DNA from: an uncultured Bacteroidales bacterium
GTDB lineage: Bacteria; Bacteroidota; Bacteroidia; Bacteroidales; UBA932
Assembly: GCA_946405645.1 (NCBI GenBank)
Contig: CAMJHW010000008.1
Coordinates: forward strand, 1 to 22,157
DNA: 22,157 nt
Direction: 5' to 3'
The translations under genes were made by a program, and so were the position numbers. Numbering within the stretch: position 1 is the first letter of the stretch; each line of letters starts with the position of its first letter. Shown in pieces: positions 15,517 to 22,157 of the stretch. Below the pieces are notes generated by a model. That model did not search any database and was not told the DNA's origin. It was given only the letters and a program-made list of their open reading frames with translations.

Positions 15517-15814
15517 TGACATCGAATTCGTCACTGCGGAATGCAAGCATAAGGGCGATTGCACCGGTACTTGCCCCAAATGCGAGTCCGAGGTGGCCTA
15601 CCTCGAAGAGCAGCTGGCGCGGCGGCGCCGGCTCGGGTTCACGACCCGCGTAGCGGGCCTGGCCCTCGGCCTGGCCGCCATCGCTCCCGCCGCCATGGTC
15701 ACCTCTTGCACCAAGGGCGATATCGAGAAACCTGACGAGGAGCAACTCCAGGGAGACGTTGCTCCCGAGATGGGTATTGTCGCCCCTCCGGAGTCTTCGG
15801 GCGGCCAGGAATAG
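15452..15814 (+). CDS. Small Cys-rich membrane-anchored protein paired with the radical SAM gene
   Basis: The 120-residue product has a basic helical N-terminus with Cys8 (GKEICRILKEIRRQI), then a four-cysteine site Cys31-x5-Cys37-x3-Cys41-x2-Cys44, whose last three have radical-SAM-like CX3CX2C spacing. A helix (EVAYLEEQLARRRR) follows, then an uninterrupted hydrophobic stretch at about 67-84, a VTSC sequence with Cys86, and an acidic Gly/Pro-rich tail. The four Cys could hold Zn or an Fe-S cluster. The Arg-rich stretch before the hydrophobic segment predicts an N-in orientation with the tail outside the cytoplasm. VTSC resembles a lipobox but lies too far from the N-terminus for a normal one. 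Similar small proteins seem, from memory, to accompany PFL-activase-like genes in Bacteroidales. The start lies inside the radical SAM gene, implying coupling. Function unknown. Confidence 0.72.
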   Translation: MERGKEICRILKEIRRQIAKANDIEFVTAECKHKGDCTGTCPKCESEVAYLEEQLARRRRLGFTTRVAGLALGLAAIAPAAMVTSCTKGDIEKPDEEQLQGDVAPEMGIVAPPESSGGQE

Positions 15815-15824
15815 CCTGTACAGA

Positions 15825-16316
15825 CTATCTGGGATAGTTGAAAACCTCCATATCGGAGATCTTGCCGTCTTCGATGCGGAAACGCAAGGCGGTACGGACA
15901 ATGTGCCAGCCTTGGATGCCGGCCGCGCCGGGATTGATGGTCATCATGTCGTACTGGGTATCGCGCATGACCTTGAGGATGTGGGAGTGTCCGCAGACAA
16001 AGACTTGAGGACGCAGGCTGTCGATCAGAGCCCTTGCCCGAAGATCATAGTGTCCGGGGTAACCCCCGATATGCATCATCAGCACCGACATTCCGCAGCA
16101 CTCGAAGAACTGGTGGTGCGGATACTCCATCCGGATGTCCTGCCCGTCGCAGTTGCCATAGACTCCAATCAGCGGCTTGAAGGCCGCAATCTTCTGCGCT
16201 GTCTCCAATCCTCCTCCGAAGTCCCCGGCATGCCAGATCTGGTCCACCGGCTGCAGGAACTCCTTGAAAGGATCGTCGAAAACCCCGTGAGTGTCAGATA
16301 TCAGTCCGATATACAT
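15825..16316 (-). CDS. YfcE/MJ0936-family metallophosphoesterase
   Basis: The 163-residue cytoplasmic enzyme is a small calcineurin-like phosphoesterase of the YfcE/MJ0936 type, probably a phosphodiesterase of unknown physiological substrate. All metal ligands are present: Asp8 and His10 (SDTHG), Asp32 (HAGD), Asn55 (GNCD), His82 (MMHIGG), and His110/His112 (GHSH), followed by NPGAAG. It is the last gene of the seven-gene minus-strand operon, beginning 3 bases after the rsmE stop. It ends 10 bases from the convergent small Cys-rich gene; only a weak 6-bp hairpin without T-run lies between them, so termination there is unclear. Confidence 0.92.
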   Translation of the reverse strand: MYIGLISDTHGVFDDPFKEFLQPVDQIWHAGDFGGGLETAQKIAAFKPLIGVYGNCDGQDIRMEYPHHQFFECCGMSVLMMHIGGYPGHYDLRARALIDSLRPQVFVCGHSHILKVMRDTQYDMMTINPGAAGIQGWHIVRTALRFRIEDGKISDMEVFNYPR

Positions 16317-16319
16317 GGT

Positions 16320-17057
16320 TTACATCCCTTTATCTCCGCAGTAATGGAAATACACGGCCGCAACGGCGGCCAGCGCAGCCGTCTCGGTGCGGAGCCTTGA
16401 CGGCCCCAGGTGCACCGGCCGGAATCCGCACTCCAGCGCCAGCGCCACCTCCTCCCTCGAGAAATCCCCTTCGGGACCAATCAGGATTACAATATCCGAA
16501 GCCTGGCATTCTGCCAGCACTTCCCCTATTGAAACCCTCTTCTCCTCCCCCTCGTAGCAACAGCAAATCAATTTCAAGACATCATAGAAAGAAGCATAAG
16601 AGCGGATCAGGTCACGGAGCGGAAGGGCTTCGTCGACCTGGGGCACAGCGCCTTTAAGGGACTGCTTGGAGGCGGAGAGAAGGATACGTTTCAGGCGGTC
16701 GGTCTTGAAGACCTTACGCTCTGAATGGTCTCCGATCACGGGAGTGATGACGTCCACTCCCAGCTCCGTAGCCTTCTCCGCAAACCACTCATAACGGTCG
16801 GTATTCTTGGTAGGACACACCGCCATGCGGAGCTTATACGGATGCGATCCCCAGTCGCGCTCCACCCCGGTCACCTGCGCCTCCACCTCCTTCGGCGAAG
16901 CCGACAGGATCCGGCAGGTGTAGAGGGTGCCCTCTCCGTCGATGACGTGGATGTCGTCTCCCTCCCGGTGCCGGAGCACCTTCACGCAGTGCGCCGACTC
17001 GTCAGCGTCCAGACGGCATACCGAGCCGTCGATATCTCTCGAGAAAAAAAGCTCCAT
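16320..17057 (-). CDS. rsmE: 16S rRNA (uracil1498-N3)-methyltransferase RsmE
   Basis: This 245-residue SPOUT-class methyltransferase methylates N3 of U1498 in 16S rRNA of the small subunit, near the decoding centre. An N-terminal PUA-like domain (about 1-70, with HCVKVLRHREGDDIHVIDGEG) precedes the knotted SAM-binding domain: CPTKNTDRYEWFAEKATELG, then the SERK segment at 112-115, IGPEGDFSREE (193-203) and the knot motif LGPSRLRTETA (217-227). Length is normal. Three consecutive Cys (165-167, LICCCYEG) in the middle are unusual but not at a known functional site. It sits 3 bases downstream of the Sua5-type gene and 3 bases upstream of the phosphoesterase gene, pairing two translation-fidelity enzymes. 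Confidence 0.95.
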   Translation of the reverse strand: MELFFSRDIDGSVCRLDADESAHCVKVLRHREGDDIHVIDGEGTLYTCRILSASPKEVEAQVTGVERDWGSHPYKLRMAVCPTKNTDRYEWFAEKATELGVDVITPVIGDHSERKVFKTDRLKRILLSASKQSLKGAVPQVDEALPLRDLIRSYASFYDVLKLICCCYEGEEKRVSIGEVLAECQASDIVILIGPEGDFSREEVALALECGFRPVHLGPSRLRTETAALAAVAAVYFHYCGDKGM

Positions 17058-17060
17058 GCT

Positions 17061-17687
17061 CTAAGGACGGATTATCTTCACTTCCCCGTCGACCTCCAGC
17101 TTGATGATCTGGGAGGCCAGCCCGGTCGACTCCCTGTCCATCGAAGGACTGACGATATAGTCCACGGCGGAACGGATCTCTTCCGGGATATCCTTGAAGG
17201 TCTTCGGCGAAGGTTCGCCGGAAATATTGGCGGATGTGGACACAATGGGACGTCCGAGCCTGCGGACAAGCTCCTTGCAGAAATCCATCAGCGGGATGCG
17301 GATACCCACTGATCCGTCCTCGGCTACGGTATTGTATGCCAGAAGCCAACGGTCCTTGACGGCGGGTTTCCCTTCCGCAGGCGCCGAAGAGCATACCGCA
17401 CCAGGATAGATGATGGTCATCGGCTTGTCATTGACCTCCACAAGGTCGATGGCGACGTCCGGAATCTTCTTGATGTAACGCGCTACCATGTCCAGGTCGC
17501 TGGCCAGCAGCACCAGCGACTTGGAGTCGGAACGGCGCTTGATCTCAAAGACGCGCCGTACCGCATCCGGATCCGTCGCATCGCAGCCAATGCCCCAGAT
17601 GGTATCTGTAGGATAAAGGATGACGCCGCCCTTGCGGAGGACCTCCAAGGCCTCCGCCATCACGGCAGGGATGTCCGCTTTCTTCAT
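17061..17687 (-). CDS. L-threonylcarbamoyladenylate synthase (Sua5/YciO/YrdC family)
   Basis: The 208-residue enzyme condenses threonine, bicarbonate and ATP to threonylcarbamoyl-AMP, the donor for the universal t6A37 modification of ANN-decoding tRNAs. YPTDTIWGIGCDA (25-37), the KRRSDSK segment (50-56), and STSAN (150-154, binding nucleotide) are the family landmarks. The C-terminal tail after 175 is short, so this is a YrdC/TsaC-like single-domain form and lacks the Sua5 extra domain. The frame stays open upstream to 17813, but that part overlaps the phosphatase gene; the ATG at 17687 follows that gene's stop by 2 bases and is preceded by AATTGAAG. The YciO paralogue branch cannot be fully excluded from sequence alone. 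Confidence 0.9.
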   Translation of the reverse strand: MKKADIPAVMAEALEVLRKGGVILYPTDTIWGIGCDATDPDAVRRVFEIKRRSDSKSLVLLASDLDMVARYIKKIPDVAIDLVEVNDKPMTIIYPGAVCSSAPAEGKPAVKDRWLLAYNTVAEDGSVGIRIPLMDFCKELVRRLGRPIVSTSANISGEPSPKTFKDIPEEIRSAVDYIVSPSMDRESTGLASQIIKLEVDGEVKIIRP

Positions 17688-17689
17688 CT

Positions 17690-18778
17690 TCAATTGAATT
17701 TCAGTCTGGTAACTATCGGATAATGGTCGGAGAAGCGCTTGCGTTCGACCTTGTGGTACAATGCCTCGCATTTCTCGGGGAAGAGCACGTAATCGATCCT
17801 TATGAACGGCCACAGGCCGGAATACGTACCGCCCATCCCTTTTCCCGCTTCGATGAACGAGTCTTTCCTGCCCTGCTGGAGACGCTGGTAGGTGTATGAC
17901 ATCGGAGTATCGTTGAAGTCGCCGGTGACGATGGATTCGACGGGAGAATTGCGGATGTCCTCGAGGAGCACATCCACCTGCTGGGGACGGCGGGTGATGG
18001 AATTCTTCATTTTCTCCTCGGCTTCCTGCACCTTGCCGTCCTCACGGCTGGTGAAAGCCTTGACGAGACGGGGAACGGAAAGGCTGTAGCTCTCAAGATG
18101 GCAGTTGTAAACCCTCACTATCTCGCCGTCGATGTCCAAGTCGGCGTAATGCGCCTGGTTGGAACTCTCCTCGAAGTCGAACTGACCCTGTCCTACGATG
18201 GGGAACCGGCTCAGGATGACATTTCCGAAATAGCCGCGGCCCGTTATGTGGGTATAGTGCTCGACATTGTACTCAGGCATGATATCGGCGAAATAATCCT
18301 CGACTTTCACTCCTTTTGGACCGCGGAACTCCTGCAGGCAGATGATATCGGCATCGACCTTCTTGATGAATGCGAACAATGAATCCCTGCACGCCTCGAC
18401 GCTTTCGAGACGGGCATGGGACGGATACATCGAGAATTTGCCGACATTGTAATCGACGATCGTCACTGCATCCTCGGAACTCTCGTTGTGCCCCGAGAAC
18501 TGGACATATCGGCCGATCAGGAAAACCGACGGAAGGAGGGCCAGAAGCGGTATCACCGCAGAGCCCGACTTGCGCCTCAAGGCCCAAATCAGCAGGAGCA
18601 GGTTCACTATGAAGAAAACTATGAACAGCACGCCGAATATGGTCATGAACCAAGCCTTGGCGGGGTTGACGAACATGGACAGGTAGCTCAGTATCAGCAC
18701 ACCCGCGTTCATCAGCATGAAGGTCCTGGCGGTCAGCCCGAACAGAATGCGTCCAAAGCCCTTTTTCTTTTCAGCCAT
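17690..18778 (-). CDS. Membrane-anchored endonuclease/exonuclease/phosphatase (EEP) family protein
   Basis: The 362-residue protein has two to three N-terminal membrane helices (about 17-37, 42-66 and 74-92) followed by an EEP-fold hydrolase domain. All catalytic landmarks are visible: Asn111 (DYNVGKF), Glu150 (ICLQEFRG), His227 (YNCHLES), Asp287 and Asn289 (TGDFNDTP), Asp329 (RIDYVL) and Asp351-His352 (FSDHYPI). By the positive-inside rule, the short Lys-rich N-terminus is cytoplasmic; with three helices the hydrolase domain would face the periplasm. The substrate could be nucleic acid, a phospholipid head group or an inositol-type phosphate; the sequence does not decide. It starts 11 bases after the rhomboid gene. 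Confidence 0.85.
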   Translation of the reverse strand: MAEKKKGFGRILFGLTARTFMLMNAGVLILSYLSMFVNPAKAWFMTIFGVLFIVFFIVNLLLLIWALRRKSGSAVIPLLALLPSVFLIGRYVQFSGHNESSEDAVTIVDYNVGKFSMYPSHARLESVEACRDSLFAFIKKVDADIICLQEFRGPKGVKVEDYFADIMPEYNVEHYTHITGRGYFGNVILSRFPIVGQGQFDFEESSNQAHYADLDIDGEIVRVYNCHLESYSLSVPRLVKAFTSREDGKVQEAEEKMKNSITRRPQQVDVLLEDIRNSPVESIVTGDFNDTPMSYTYQRLQQGRKDSFIEAGKGMGGTYSGLWPFIRIDYVLFPEKCEALYHKVERKRFSDHYPIVTRLKFN

Positions 18779-18789
18779 ATCTGCAAAGG

Positions 18790-19500
18790 TTAATTACGGT
18801 CGAAAAGCGTTCCTTTCTTGCGCCAGTACTTGATGAGGAGCCAGCCGAACAGCATACCGCCCAAATGTGCGAAATGCGCGATGCTTACGGCCGTGCCGGT
18901 GATGCCGAAAAGCAGCTCGGCGGCAGCGAAGATGATCACCATCCACTTGGCGCTCAGCGTCACGGGAGGGAACAAAAGGGTAAGCCTCGACTCGGGGAAG
19001 AGCATGGCATAGCCGATGATGACACCGTAGATAGCGCCGGAAGCTCCCAAGGTGGGAGTCATCTTGAGCATTGCATACGACTGCGCGGCCGAGGTGGAAC
19101 CGTCGGCCATGGCCTTCATATACTCCTGCGCCTGAAGATACTCCACACCCGTATGAAGGGCCACCGCACCCAGACCGCAGACGAAGTAGAAGATCAGGAA
19201 CTTCTTCTCCCCAATCATCCTCTCCAGCACGGATCCGAACATCCACAGCGTGTACATGTTGAACAGTATGTGCCAGAAACCTCCGTGCATGAACATATGC
19301 GTGAGGATCTGCCAGGAATGGAAATACTGCGAGGCGGGATAGAACATCGCGAAGGTCGAGACCATGAAGTTCTCGTTGATAAGCGTCGCGATGAACACTA
19401 TCACGTTGATGATTATGAGGTTGCGGGTCACGGTCGGGACATTGGCCAAAAAGCCTCCCCTTCCGGAGGAACCGCCGTTATAGGAATAGTAGTCTGGCAT
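18790..19500 (-). CDS. Rhomboid family intramembrane serine protease
   Basis: The 236-residue integral inner-membrane protease is a compact six-helix rhomboid that cleaves transmembrane segments of substrate proteins. The catalytic dyad is Ser154 in GASGAIYG (152-159) and His212 in AHLGGMLFG. The second helix carries the HxxxxHxxxN motif (His72, His77, Asn81), whose His and Asn help form the oxyanion hole. The N-terminal 20 residues are Tyr-, Gly- and Ser-rich. A soluble loop of about 30 residues (118-148) separates two helices. All active-site residues are intact, so it should be active rather than a pseudoprotease. It starts 6 bases after the mutL stop; its targets are unknown. Confidence 0.93.
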   Translation of the reverse strand: MPDYYSYNGGSSGRGGFLANVPTVTRNLIIINVIVFIATLINENFMVSTFAMFYPASQYFHSWQILTHMFMHGGFWHILFNMYTLWMFGSVLERMIGEKKFLIFYFVCGLGAVALHTGVEYLQAQEYMKAMADGSTSAAQSYAMLKMTPTLGASGAIYGVIIGYAMLFPESRLTLLFPPVTLSAKWMVIIFAAAELLFGITGTAVSIAHFAHLGGMLFGWLLIKYWRKKGTLFDRN

Positions 19501-19506
19501 AGGCGA

Positions 19507-21336
19507 TCAGAATTTCTTGTCGATCTCGTCGACGGGAATGATGGTGACTATCCTGCGTCCGCGGGATGTGAGTTCGGCGTTGCCGGAGGCGAAAAGCGAG
19601 TCGATAAGGTGCTGCGCCTCGAACGGGGACGCAGGGAGCTTGGCGGAAGACGATCCGAGGATGGCGAACTTCTCCGCCAGGGACGAATGCATGGTCTCGG
19701 ACAGGGACGAGTGTCCTTCGGACAGGATGAACAGGAGGTCCGAGACCATCGCCTCGACCTTTCCGCTCTCGCAGGAGAAGCCGTCCGGCACTCCGTTCAC
19801 CACTATGGTGTCGTTGCCGAAAGGCGTGATGTCGAAACCGAGGGATTTCAGCAGTTCGGCGTTCTCATCGAAGAGAAGGCGGTTCTCCACTCCCACCCGA
19901 AGCTGCTCGGGGAACAGCGAAGCCTGAGACACGTGCTCTCCCTTGGAGAGGGCGCGCAGGAAACGTTCGTAAAGGATGCGCTCGAACGCACGGCGTATGT
20001 TCACCACCATCAGCCCGGAACGGGCGGTGGTGACTATGTACTTGTCCTGTACCGTAAGGATCTGTGTGGTAGGCAGGACCTTGGACTCGAAGAGCTTGCC
20101 GTAGTCCTCGTGCTTGTCGGCATACTGCGAGGTCCCCGCGGTATGCTGCGGCTTCTGCCGGGATTCCGGGACTGGAGAATAATTGGAAAAATCGTAATCG
20201 GAAGGGACCGGAGCCGGCTCGAAAGGATTGTAGTCCGGGTCCAGGTCCAGCTTGGGGGACACGGACGGCTTGTATTCGTCGAAACTCTTGCCGAAAACAG
20301 GAAGCTGAGCCGCGGCGTCATTGTCGAAGTCAATGCTTGCTCCGAAGGAATTGCGGCCCAGAGTCTCGCGGACACAGGCGTAAAGGGTGCGGAATATGAG
20401 ATTGTCCTCCTCGAATTTGATCTCGGACTTGGTAGGGTGGATGTTCACGTCGACCGTATGGGGATCCACCTCGAGGAAGATGAAATACGAGGGCGTTAGA
20501 CCTTCGGGGACGAATTCCTCGTAAGCCTTCATCACGGCCTTATGCAGGTAAGGACTGCGGAAATAGCGGCCGTTGACGAAGAAGTATTGGTTGCCGAGCG
20601 TCTTCTTTGCCGTATCAGGACGGCCGATGAAGCCGCTCACGCGCATCAGCGAAGTATCTGCGGAGATATCCACGACGTCCCCGACGACATTGGTCCCGAG
20701 AAGGTCCAGTATCCTGAACTTGAGGGACTTGGCAGGCTTGAGAACGAATACGTCCCGGCCGTTGTGCGAGAGGGTGAAGGAGATGTCGGGACGGGTCAGG
20801 GCGACACGGGTGAACTCCTCGACGATATGCTTGAACTCGACATTGTCGGACTTGAGGAATTTGCGGCGCGCCGGAACATTGTAGAAGATGTTGCGTACTG
20901 CGAAAGAGGAACCGGAGGGAGCGGCGACCTCTTCCTGGGAGACCAGGTGCGAGTCGGCGAAGACGACCTCCGTTCCGACCTCGTCGTCGGGCCGGCGGGT
21001 GCGGAGGGTGACCTCCGCGACTGCCGCTATCGAGGCCAGGGCCTCGCCGCGGAATCCGAATGTCAGGATATTGTCCAGGTCCTCGGCCGTGGCGATCTTG
21101 GAAGTCGCATGGCGTTCGAAACAGAGCACAGCATCGTCCGGGGCCATGCCGCAGCCATCGTCGATGACCTGGATGAGCGTGCGCCCGGCGTCGGTGACCA
21201 CCACCGACACGCTGCGCGCTCCGGCATCGACGGAGTTCTCCATGAGCTCCTTGACCACGGACGCAGGCCGCTGCACGACCTCGCCCGCGGCGATCATGTT
21301 GGCAATGTTGCCCGGCAGTATCCTGAGCTCGGGCAT
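19507..21336 (-). CDS. mutL: DNA mismatch repair protein MutL
   Basis: The 609-residue protein links mismatch recognition by MutS to strand removal. The N-terminal GHKL ATPase is complete: Glu30 and Asn34 in KELMENSVDAGA, DDGCGM (59-64), ATSK (77-80) and TFGFRGEAL (92-100), followed by the transducer domain with DVNIHPTKSEI near 325. A variable linker spans about 350-425, and the dimerisation domain ends in VTIIPVDEIDKKF. The usual nuclease motif DQHA(x2)E(x4)E reads NIRR-AF-E-RILY-E at 446-457: Glu452 and Glu457 remain, but Asp and His are replaced, so endonuclease activity is doubtful. The start ATG shares a base with the upstream stop (TAATG). Confidence 0.96.
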   Translation of the reverse strand: MPELRILPGNIANMIAAGEVVQRPASVVKELMENSVDAGARSVSVVVTDAGRTLIQVIDDGCGMAPDDAVLCFERHATSKIATAEDLDNILTFGFRGEALASIAAVAEVTLRTRRPDDEVGTEVVFADSHLVSQEEVAAPSGSSFAVRNIFYNVPARRKFLKSDNVEFKHIVEEFTRVALTRPDISFTLSHNGRDVFVLKPAKSLKFRILDLLGTNVVGDVVDISADTSLMRVSGFIGRPDTAKKTLGNQYFFVNGRYFRSPYLHKAVMKAYEEFVPEGLTPSYFIFLEVDPHTVDVNIHPTKSEIKFEEDNLIFRTLYACVRETLGRNSFGASIDFDNDAAAQLPVFGKSFDEYKPSVSPKLDLDPDYNPFEPAPVPSDYDFSNYSPVPESRQKPQHTAGTSQYADKHEDYGKLFESKVLPTTQILTVQDKYIVTTARSGLMVVNIRRAFERILYERFLRALSKGEHVSQASLFPEQLRVGVENRLLFDENAELLKSLGFDITPFGNDTIVVNGVPDGFSCESGKVEAMVSDLLFILSEGHSSLSETMHSSLAEKFAILGSSSAKLPASPFEAQHLIDSLFASGNAELTSRGRRIVTIIPVDEIDKKF

Positions 21337-21638
21337 TACAGGAGAGAATAGAACTTGAGGATGTACATCAGCACACCGATCACCAGGATCAGGCCGATGA
21401 CGCCGATGATGTTCTGGGCCTTGCTGCCCGCGCTGACGGATTTCTGATACTTTCCGTCACGCAGGGAGCCCTTGATGTAGGAGCCGGGCACATAGGTGCC
21501 GTTCTTCTTCTCCTCTTCGATGGAACCGTCCACGCGACCGAACTTCTGACGGCGCTCATCCTTCTCCTTGTCGTAATAGATAGGCTTGTAGTCGAAGGTG
21601 TTGTGTTCCTGCTCTCCGAACCAGTTGAAAATTCCCAT
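21336..21638 (-). CDS. Small conserved-looking C-tail membrane protein upstream of mutL
   Basis: The 100-residue product opens with MGIFNWFGEQEHNTFDYKP, continues with a strongly charged, soluble region (about 20-70, rich in Lys, Glu and Arg), and ends with one transmembrane helix (about 77-97) plus three or four terminal residues. There is no N-terminal signal, so it should be tail-anchored with the charged part in the cytoplasm. I know of no function, although similar proteins occur next to mutL in other Bacteroidales as far as I recall. It is the first gene of the seven-gene operon and its TAA overlaps the mutL ATG by one base, which suggests coupled translation. A promoter box lies 22 bases upstream of the start. 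Confidence 0.75.
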   Translation of the reverse strand: MGIFNWFGEQEHNTFDYKPIYYDKEKDERRQKFGRVDGSIEEEKKNGTYVPGSYIKGSLRDGKYQKSVSAGSKAQNIIGVIGLILVIGVLMYILKFYSLL

Positions 21639-21660
21639 AACAATGTCGCTTTATGATTTA

Positions 21661-21668
21661 CAAAAATA
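21661..21668 (-). promoter_or_regulatory. -7 promoter box for the mutL operon
   Basis: The minus strand reads TATTTTTG, matching TAnnTTTG, and ends 22 bases before the ATG at 21638. It lies 13 bases from the guaB box on the opposite strand. No clear -33 element is seen. Confidence 0.55.
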
Positions 21669-21681
21669 GTGATTTTATTTG

Positions 21682-21689
21682 TAACTTTG
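21682..21689 (+). promoter_or_regulatory. -7 promoter box for guaB
   Basis: TAACTTTG matches TAnnTTTG exactly and ends 22 bases before the guaB ATG at 21712. The leader is too short to hold a purine riboswitch. A -33 TTTG is not evident at the usual distance. Confidence 0.6.
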
Positions 21690-21711
21690 CACAATCTTAA
21701 AACATCCGCCT

Positions 21712-22157
21712 ATGTCTTTCATTGATCAAAGAGCCGCACGCGAAGGACTGACTTTTGATGACGTCCTGCTCGTCCCGGCCTATTCGGACGTACTCCCGCG
21801 CGAAGTCAATCTCACCAGCAGGTTTTCCCGCCACATTACCCTGAACATCCCCATCGTATCCGCCGCCATGGATACGGTCACCGAAGCCCCGATGGCCATC
21901 GCCATCGCCAGGGAAGGAGGAATCGGCGTCATCCACAAGAATATGTCCATCGCACAGCAGGCGGACCAGGTCCGTCACGTCAAGCGCGCTGAGAACGGCA
22001 TGATCACCGATCCGGCCACCATCACCGCCGACAAGACCGTCGGAGACGCCCTGGCCATGATGCGCGAGCTCAAGATCGGCGGCATCCCGGTCGTAGCGGA
22101 AGACAATACCCTCGTCGGCATCGTCACCAACCGCGACCTCCGTTTCCAGCAGGACTA
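21712..22157 (+). CDS. guaB: IMP dehydrogenase, N-terminal part (cut by window edge)
   Basis: Only the first 148 residues are in the window. The enzyme oxidises IMP to XMP with NAD, the committed step of GMP synthesis. [18 protein letters not shown] (12-29) and [18 protein letters not shown] are the standard GuaB N-terminal signature. [16 protein letters not shown] follows, and the first CBS domain begins near residue 97 ([21 protein letters not shown]), reaching [19 protein letters not shown] at the edge. The active-site Cys loop is outside the window. It is transcribed away from the mutL operon from its own promoter box. Confidence 0.97.
   Translation, partial: MSFIDQRAAREGLTFDDVLLVPAYSDVLPREVNLTSRFSRHITLNIPIVSAAMDTVTEAPMAIAIAREGGIGVIHKNMSIAQQADQVRHVKRAENGMITDPATITADKTVGDALAMMRELKIGGIPVVAEDNTLVGIVTNRDLRFQQD

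Noticed and set aside
15824..15838. Short hairpin ACTATC-TGG-GATAGT between convergent genes
   Set aside because: Only 6 bp, AT-rich, with no T-run on either side, so not supportable as a terminator.
17688..17813. N-terminal extension of the Sua5-type protein
   Set aside because: It overlaps the EEP gene; the ATG at 17687 directly follows that gene's stop and fits the family N-terminus.
18865..20499. Open plus-strand frame of 544 codons
   Set aside because: Antisense shadow of rhomboid and mutL; its product is low-complexity, rich in His, Gly and Arg, with no recognisable family.
1..22157. tRNA, rRNA, riboswitch, CRISPR array, IS or prophage elements
   Set aside because: Looked for on both strands; intergenic gaps are all under about 80 bases and contain only promoter or terminator-like sequence, and no transposase, integrase or spaced direct repeats were seen.

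Overview
The window is about 22 kb of dense, ordinary-looking chromosome from a member of the Bacteroidota, most likely order Bacteroidales. The evidence is repeated TAnnTTTG-type -7 promoter boxes a short distance upstream of several genes, mostly A-rich start contexts without strong Shine-Dalgarno sequences, and typical Bacteroidales gene sets: an OstA-like protein next to two SurA/PpiC-like proteins, MutL with a small membrane protein, and a PFL-activase-like radical SAM gene with a Cys-rich partner. The high GC suggests a Rikenellaceae-like or similar GC-rich gut lineage, but family level cannot be fixed from the sequence alone. I found no tRNA, rRNA, IS element, phage gene or CRISPR array, and no gene-free stretch longer than about 80 bases.

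Layout. (1) 1-6794, minus strand: an envelope-biogenesis operon reading a PpiC/SurA-like lipoprotein, a SurA-type parvulin, a large OstA/LptA-like protein and an OPT-family oligopeptide transporter cut by the left edge. Its promoter overlaps the 3' end of the next gene. (2) 6825-7796, minus: a YhcC-type (TIGR01212) radical SAM gene with a terminator-like hairpin inside its last codons. It is divergent from (3) 7849-10766, plus: an NlpC/P60 peptidase with SH3-like domains, a secreted CE15-like glucuronoyl esterase and a 92-residue orphan. (4) A strong shared terminator at 10784-10818 separates these from dacB-radA (minus, 10817-13689). (5) galE (plus) has divergent promoters with dacB, followed by a glycyl-radical-activase-like radical SAM gene whose 3' end overlaps a small gene for a Cys-rich, membrane-anchored protein. 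(6) 15825-21638, minus: a tight seven-gene operon (small membrane protein, mutL, rhomboid, EEP phosphatase, Sua5/TsaC, rsmE, YfcE-like phosphoesterase). (7) guaB starts at 21712 and runs off the right edge.

Most genes are housekeeping: outer-membrane protein and LPS handling, peptidoglycan turnover, DNA repair, translation fidelity (t6A, 16S rRNA methylation), UDP-sugar and GMP synthesis. The points most worth a second look are the overlapping radical SAM/Cys-rich pair, which looks like an undescribed modification or electron-transfer pair; a MutL whose DQHA(x2)E(x4)E nuclease motif has lost its Asp and His; a CE15 esterase with Ser at the canonical acid position; an OstA-like protein with a 200-residue TolA-like charged tail; and a terminator written into coding sequence whose T-run also serves as the -33 element of the next promoter.
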